From contig NZ_JALKAO010000006.1 in the NCBI RefSeq assembly GCF_023015985.1, positions 62,001-126,000 on the forward strand: 64,000 nucleotides of DNA. Direction: 5' to 3'. Below, in pieces: positions 60,024-64,000 of this stretch; within the stretch, counting starts at the first letter, position 1; each line of letters starts with the position of its first letter. Below the pieces are notes generated by a model, which made no database searches, had not been told where the DNA came from, and saw only the letters and a program-made list of their open reading frames with translations. The position numbers were made by a program, and so were the translations under genes. This DNA comes from Marivita sp. S6314. GTDB lineage: Bacteria > Pseudomonadota > Alphaproteobacteria > Rhodobacterales > Rhodobacteraceae.

Positions 60024-60896
60024 TCAGCGCATCCCGTAATAGAGGCCGACGACATGCTCTGCCTCGGCAAAGAAAAGCCACCGCGAAACAAGCACACCCG
60101 CCACATGGCTGAGCAACGCGAGCACTCCGAAGACGTGTGGAAACGGCAGCATCAACAACAAGACCGGCACCACCAACATCAACGCCAGCGCGATCAGGCG
60201 CAGTTTTTCTGCATGGCGGCGGCCAATGGTATAGACCATTTCATTCAGCAGATAATTCGTCCCGGTATGCGGCGGCTCGAACGCGCGGACCTCTCCGATA
60301 TTGCCAAGGCCCGTCGCGGTGTTCATGTCCGTCCCGCTTTCCTTGAACCGCGTATCACCGGTTTTCCACCAGACGAACTGCAGCCCGCCTGCAATCACCA
60401 GCAGCACAAGCGCGATGGTCACGCGACCCGACAAAAGCGCGCCGCCTGCGATAGACAGGGCGATGAACAGAACCGAAGTAAGAACCGTGTTCCACCGCGG
60501 CACAGTTTTGAGCTGCGCATAGATCATCGACGTCGTGTACACCGTCATCAGGCAAAAGAACGCACCGATCCAGCCAAGGACGTGGATTTGCGTGTCGAAG
60601 AACACCAACAGGAACGCGTAAATTCCCATCGAGACAAGTGCCGCAACCGCGCACCACGCCTCTCGGCTGAGCCAGCTTGTCTGCCACTGCGTGAACGCTT
60701 TAATCGCCCGTTCGGGGCGGCCAAGGTGGAAGGTCGATGAAATCAGTCCGCCAACCGCGAAGATGTAGCCAATGGCAAAGAATGCAAACGCCACCCATCC
60801 GGTCGGCGCGGTTGTGTCCACGCCCAGCCAAAAGAGCAGGCCCAAACCAAGGCCGGAAAACGTGCTGAACGCAATGATAGACGGGGCCGGGTGCAT
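60024..60896 (-). CDS. soeC: Membrane anchor subunit, SoeC/DmsC type
   Basis: This 290-residue integral membrane subunit of the DmsC/NrfD group has about eight helices: APSIIAFSTFSGLGLGLLFW, GWVAFAFFAIGYIFAVGGLI, and others through FPHVFGVLALLSHVAGVLVS. It anchors the molybdoenzyme and hands electrons to quinone. Its start shares one base with the soeB stop (TGATG). The conserved STFHLGRPERAIKAF segment after helix 2 is typical of the family. The soe name follows from the set of three subunits. Membership of the DMSO reductase group is certain, but sulfite as substrate is inferred. Confidence 0.85.
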   Translation of the reverse strand: MHPAPSIIAFSTFSGLGLGLLFWLGVDTTAPTGWVAFAFFAIGYIFAVGGLISSTFHLGRPERAIKAFTQWQTSWLSREAWCAVAALVSMGIYAFLLVFFDTQIHVLGWIGAFFCLMTVYTTSMIYAQLKTVPRWNTVLTSVLFIALSIAGGALLSGRVTIALVLLVIAGGLQFVWWKTGDTRFKESGTDMNTATGLGNIGEVRAFEPPHTGTNYLLNEMVYTIGRRHAEKLRLIALALMLVVPVLLLMLPFPHVFGVLALLSHVAGVLVSRWLFFAEAEHVVGLYYGMR

Positions 60897-61657
60897 CAGA
60901 TCTTCTCCAGCGTTTTGTCGAGCCAGCCAAGGAAGCCTTTTGGTTCTTCCGCGACGGGGGCAAGCAGGGGCGCGAGGATATCAATCTCTTCGCGCGGGCT
61001 TTCGTTGAGTCTGTCCTTGGGCCGTGGTGGCAGGTATTTGTTCACCGGCTTGGTGCCCTGTTCCGGCATCAAATCCATCCCGCCGCGTTCGGCCACCAAC
61101 TGGCTGACCTCACTGTCAGGATCCCCTAGATCGCCGAAATGCCGCGCGTTCGATGGGCATGTCCGCACGCAGGCGGGCACGCGGTCTTCCTCGGGCAGGT
61201 TGTCGTTGTAGATGCGATCCACACAAAGGGTGCATTTCTTCATCACCCCTTCCGCCTGATCCAACTCGCGCGCGCCGTAAGGGCAGGCCCATGCACACAG
61301 ACCACAGCCGATGCAGTCTTTTTCATTGACCAGAACAATCCCGTCCTCAACCCGCTTGTAGCTTGCGCCAGTTGGACAGACCGTGACGCAGGGCGCGTCT
61401 TCGCAATGCAGGCAGGATTTGGGGAAATGGATCAGTTGCGCCGGGCCGCTTTCGGGCTGCACCTCATAGGAATGGATGCGGTTGAGGAATGTACCCGACG
61501 GGTTCGCGCCATACGGGTCCTGATCCGACAACGGCGCGCCGTAATTCTCGGTGTTCCAGCCTTTGCAGGAAATCACGCAGGCATGGCACCCGACGCAGGT
61601 ATCAAGGTCGATGACCAAGCCCATTTTGCGTTCGGTTTTCTCGGGTAGCATCGTCAT
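60896..61657 (-). CDS. soeB: Iron-sulfur subunit, SoeB/DmsB type
   Basis: This 253-residue protein starts at 61657 (MTMLPEKTERKMGLVIDLDT). It carries four ferredoxin-type Cys groups: CVGCHACVISCKGW, CLHCEDAPCVTVCPTGA, CIGCGLCAWACPYGA and CTLCVD with CVRTCPSNA, sixteen Cys for four 4Fe-4S clusters. A polar C-terminal tail with a Pro-rich spacer and GFLGWLDKTLEKI may bind the membrane. The wording of the first cluster resembles SoeB of sulfite-oxidising Roseobacter relatives. It is translationally coupled at both ends. Confidence 0.88.
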   Translation of the reverse strand: MTMLPEKTERKMGLVIDLDTCVGCHACVISCKGWNTENYGAPLSDQDPYGANPSGTFLNRIHSYEVQPESGPAQLIHFPKSCLHCEDAPCVTVCPTGASYKRVEDGIVLVNEKDCIGCGLCAWACPYGARELDQAEGVMKKCTLCVDRIYNDNLPEEDRVPACVRTCPSNARHFGDLGDPDSEVSQLVAERGGMDLMPEQGTKPVNKYLPPRPKDRLNESPREEIDILAPLLAPVAEEPKGFLGWLDKTLEKI

Positions 61658-61815
61658 GCGCGGTGCTCCTCTTCCAAGACCTCAATTGCCGGGACATGGC
61701 TCAGGGCCGGTTCGGCGTCCTTGTCCCAGGTTTTCACAAACCAGATGAAGCTTCCCACCATGCCCAGCAAGATCACGACGATCAGGCCGAGCGTTGCTTT
61801 CATTGGCCCGTTCAT
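61654..61815 (-). CDS. 53-residue membrane peptide between soeA and soeB
   Basis: This small ORF, ATG at 61815, encodes 53 residues: a hydrophobic helix from KATLGLIVVVILLGMVGSFI and then a charged tail ending EEEHRA. Its start overlaps the soeA stop by 4 bases (ATGA), and its stop overlaps the soeB start by 4 bases, so it is tightly built into the operon. An internal ATG at 61803 is also possible. I recognise no named family. It may be a small accessory subunit that helps to dock or assemble the enzyme. Confidence 0.8.
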   Translation of the reverse strand: MNGPMKATLGLIVVILLGMVGSFIWFVKTWDKDAEPALSHVPAIEVLEEEHRA

Positions 61816-64000
61816 GTCTCGACCTTCCAGCGCAGTTCATCCGGGCCTTGGCCCACGGGGGATTTGATCGGCGGTTGCACAGGGTGTGCCTCTGCCACGG
61901 CGTCGACCTTTTCGATCTTCACCCGCAGATCGAACCACGCCGCCTGCCCGGTGATCGGATCGGAATTGGCCCAGCGTAACCCGTCGCCCTTGGGCGGCAG
62001 CAATTCGTGGATCAGGTGGTTGAGCAGAAAGCCCTTGGTCGCCTCGGGCGCGTCTTTGTCGAGCGCCCACGCGCCCTTGCGCTTGCCAATCGCGTTCCAT
62101 GTCCAGATCGTGTTTTCGTTCAGCGCCGCCATATGGGCGACTGGCACGGTGATCTCTCCATGTGCAGATGTGACCTTGGCCCATTCGCCAGTCTTGAACC
62201 CATGCTGTTCCCACAGCTTGGTTGGCAGATACATCGGGTTGTGCCCGTGGATTTGCCGCAACCATGCGTTCTGCGTACCCCACGAATGATACATCGCCAT
62301 AGGTCGCTGCGTCAGTGCGTGGATGTTGAATTCTTCGGTATCAACGCGCCCGTCCTCGAACGGAGCGTACCAGATCGGCAGCGGGTCCAGCGTGTGCTTG
62401 ATCCGGTCGCGCAGGTGATCCGGCGGCTGACGGTCGCCATGCCCTTCGGCAGCCAATTGGAACTTGCGCATCGGTTCGACGTAAAGCTGGAAGATATACG
62501 GCGCGGGCGCATCGTAGAGGCCGATTTCCACCGCCCAATCCTGATACGCCTTGTTCCACGGTTTGTAGTACAACCCTTGGTCCGGCACATGCGATGACCA
62601 GAACCCGCCATTGGCGATATAGCTGTCAAGCTGGCCTTCGTTCACGTCACCGCGCCCTTCGGTCAGCCCGGTTTCCCCCATACGGAAGCCCGCCAAGGGG
62701 CCAATACCGGGGCGGCGCTGGTGGTGGGTAATGTAGTCAGCGTAATCCGCATATTTCTGGCTGCCGTCTTCGTTCACAAACCCCGGCAGGTTCAGCTTGG
62801 CACCAAGCTCACACAACACCGACTGGAAGCCGCGCACATCGCGGTCAGGCTCCACAACAGGCCAGCGGATCGCGTCCGCCGCCGCATCCGCCTCGCAGAT
62901 CGGGCGGTCGAGCAATGAGATACAATCGTGACGTTCCAGATAAGTCGTATCGGGCAGGATCAGGTCTGCGTAGGCGACCATTTCCGAGGAATACGCATCG
63001 GAATAGATGATGCGCGGGATCACGTAGTCACCGTTCTCATCCGTATCGGTGAGCATCTTCATAACGCCCGTCGTGTTCATCGACGAATTCCACGACATGT
63101 TGGCCATATACATGAACAGCGTGTCGATCTTGTAAGGATCACCCGCATAGGCGTTCGAGATGACCATATGCATCAGCCCATGCGCGCTCATCGGGTTTTC
63201 CCAGGTGAACGCCTTGTCGATGCGCGCAGGCGTGCCGTCGTCCTTGAGGCACAGATCATCAGGCCCGTGCACGAACCCAAGATGCGGACCGTCCAGCGGC
63301 TTGCCCGGAGTCACCTTGCAATGCGGTTTGGGATGCGCCGTCGCGGGTTTGGGATACGGCGGCTTGAACCGGAACCCGCCGGGGGTTTCGACACTGCCCA
63401 GCAGGATTTGCAGCACATGCAACGCGCGACAAGTCTGGAAGCCGTTGGAATGCGCAGAGATGCCCCGCATTGCGTGGAAGGACACAGGACGCCCCACCAT
63501 TTTTGCGTGTTTCTCCCCCCGGAAATCGGTCCATTCTTGATCAATTTCAATCGCTTCCTCAAACGCCACCCGCGCGATCTCGGCCGCGATGCGCTTGATA
63601 CGCTCTGCCGACACACCGCATGTGTCGGCCACGTTTTCGGGCGCGTATTGCGGGTCAAGGTAACGCTCGGCCAACAGGTGCATCACCGGCTTGTGGGTGA
63701 TCCCGGCATGGCGGTAGCTGGCGGCAAGATCAGGCTTGACCCCCGGCTTGTCGAACGCGGTCAGCTTGCCTGTGACCCGGTCCATGACCAGTGGCTTGCC
63801 ATCGTCGTCTTTCAGGAACAGCCCATGTTCCGGCGACTTCGGATCGCCATTCACCAGCACTGGCGCGTTGGTGAACCGCGCAAGGTAATCAAGGTCGATC
63901 TTCCCCGCTTTCAGCAACTCATGCACCAACGCCAGAATGAACAAACCGTCAGTGCCGGGTGTGATCCCAACCCAATCATCCGCAATCGCGTTGTACCCGG
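61812..64000 (-). CDS. soeA: Molybdopterin oxidoreductase, SoeA-like, C-terminal part (runs off window)
   Basis: The 3' 729 or so codons of a DMSO-reductase-family catalytic subunit; the start lies beyond base 64000. It binds bis-MGD molybdenum and, with soeB and soeC, would oxidise sulfite at the cytoplasmic side of the membrane (family inference). Visible are the central IADDWVGITPGTDG block, NSNGFQTCRALHVLQILLGS, the pterin-contact RIIYSDAYSSEMVAYADLIL with PDTTYLERHDCISL, and the C-terminal beta domain HGFKTGEWAKVTSAHGEITV. The 4Fe-4S Cys region is outside the window. Other substrates such as DMSO or tetrathionate cannot be excluded. Confidence 0.88.
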   Translation of the reverse strand, partial: GYNAIADDWVGITPGTDGLFILALVHELLKAGKIDLDYLARFTNAPVLVNGDPKSPEHGLFLKDDDGKPLVMDRVTGKLTAFDKPGVKPDLAASYRHAGITHKPVMHLLAERYLDPQYAPENVADTCGVSAERIKRIAAEIARVAFEEAIEIDQEWTDFRGEKHAKMVGRPVSFHAMRGISAHSNGFQTCRALHVLQILLGSVETPGGFRFKPPYPKPATAHPKPHCKVTPGKPLDGPHLGFVHGPDDLCLKDDGTPARIDKAFTWENPMSAHGLMHMVISNAYAGDPYKIDTLFMYMANMSWNSSMNTTGVMKMLTDTDENGDYVIPRIIYSDAYSSEMVAYADLILPDTTYLERHDCISLLDRPICEADAAADAIRWPVVEPDRDVRGFQSVLCELGAKLNLPGFVNEDGSQKYADYADYITHHQRRPGIGPLAGFRMGETGLTEGRGDVNEGQLDSYIANGGFWSSHVPDQGLYYKPWNKAYQDWAVEIGLYDAPAPYIFQLYVEPMRKFQLAAEGHGDRQPPDHLRDRIKHTLDPLPIWYAPFEDGRVDTEEFNIHALTQRPMAMYHSWGTQNAWLRQIHGHNPMYLPTKLWEQHGFKTGEWAKVTSAHGEITVPVAHMAALNENTIWTWNAIGKRKGAWALDKDAPEATKGFLLNHLIHELLPPKGDGLRWANSDPITGQAAWFDLRVKIEKVDAVAEAHPVQPPIKSPVGQGPDELRWKVET

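Noticed and set aside
1-64000. tRNA, rRNA or CRISPR features
   Set aside because: No cloverleaf with a conserved T-loop, no rRNA segments and no regularly spaced direct repeats were found by eye in the spacers. A tRNAscan or CRISPR finder run would settle this.

Overview
The window reads as chromosome of a marine alphaproteobacterium of the order Rhodobacterales (Roseobacter group). The support is: high G+C with dense, often 1-4 base overlapping genes; a deoC plus double-domain aldehyde dehydrogenase pair; a serC-serA / serB block with a serC-type leader; a LexA box of the alphaproteobacterial GAAC-N7-GAAC form; a ROSE-like RNA thermometer before an hsp20 gene; and a SoeABC-type molybdoenzyme operon. 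I see no rRNA, tRNA, insertion sequence, prophage or CRISPR array.

Layout. 1-10 kb: glutamate synthase (gltD, a GFA-family gene, then gltB running off the left edge), uppP, rsfS-rlmH, and deoxyribose breakdown (deoC-ALDH). 9-16 kb: a glycosyltransferase, a phosphopantetheinyl transferase, a SOS-controlled dnaE2 with an unusual C-terminus, an aminotransferase-sulfurtransferase pair and a glycine-rich membrane protein. 16-25 kb: smpB, cytochrome bd oxidase (cydAB), the serine pathway (serC, serA, serB), a frameshifted asparaginase and an IalB-family secreted protein. 25-31 kb: metal and metalloid handling (arsR-permease; copA-cueR with a MerR-type promoter) around rlmN. 31-39 kb: an epimerase, an MFS carrier, a fatty-acid hydroxylase, NAD salvage (pncA, a TerB-like gene, pncB), trhO and small membrane proteins. 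39-49 kb: glycolate oxidase (glcDEF), a secreted trypsin-like protease, heat-shock hsp20, a succinate-semialdehyde dehydrogenase and an amidinotransferase.

50.1-57.4 kb holds the least understood locus: a TelA-like coiled-coil protein, an unknown 372-residue protein, an AAA+ ATPase, an A+T-richer inserted membrane protein, a conserved 444-residue protein, a small two-helix membrane protein and a DUF1523-type membrane protein, all on one strand. The arrangement looks like an ATPase-driven, membrane-linked machine and is my best candidate for an undescribed system.

57.5-64 kb: a SnoaL-like protein overlapping a LacI-type regulator, facing a molybdoenzyme operon (soeA-like, a 53-residue membrane peptide, soeB, soeC, a double SnoaL protein) that runs off the right edge. 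Two dispersed non-coding themes recur between genes: an A/T-rich motif resembling GCATATTTTTGAAAAGAAGA (six sites) and tandem pairs of perfect hairpins, mostly at convergent gene ends.
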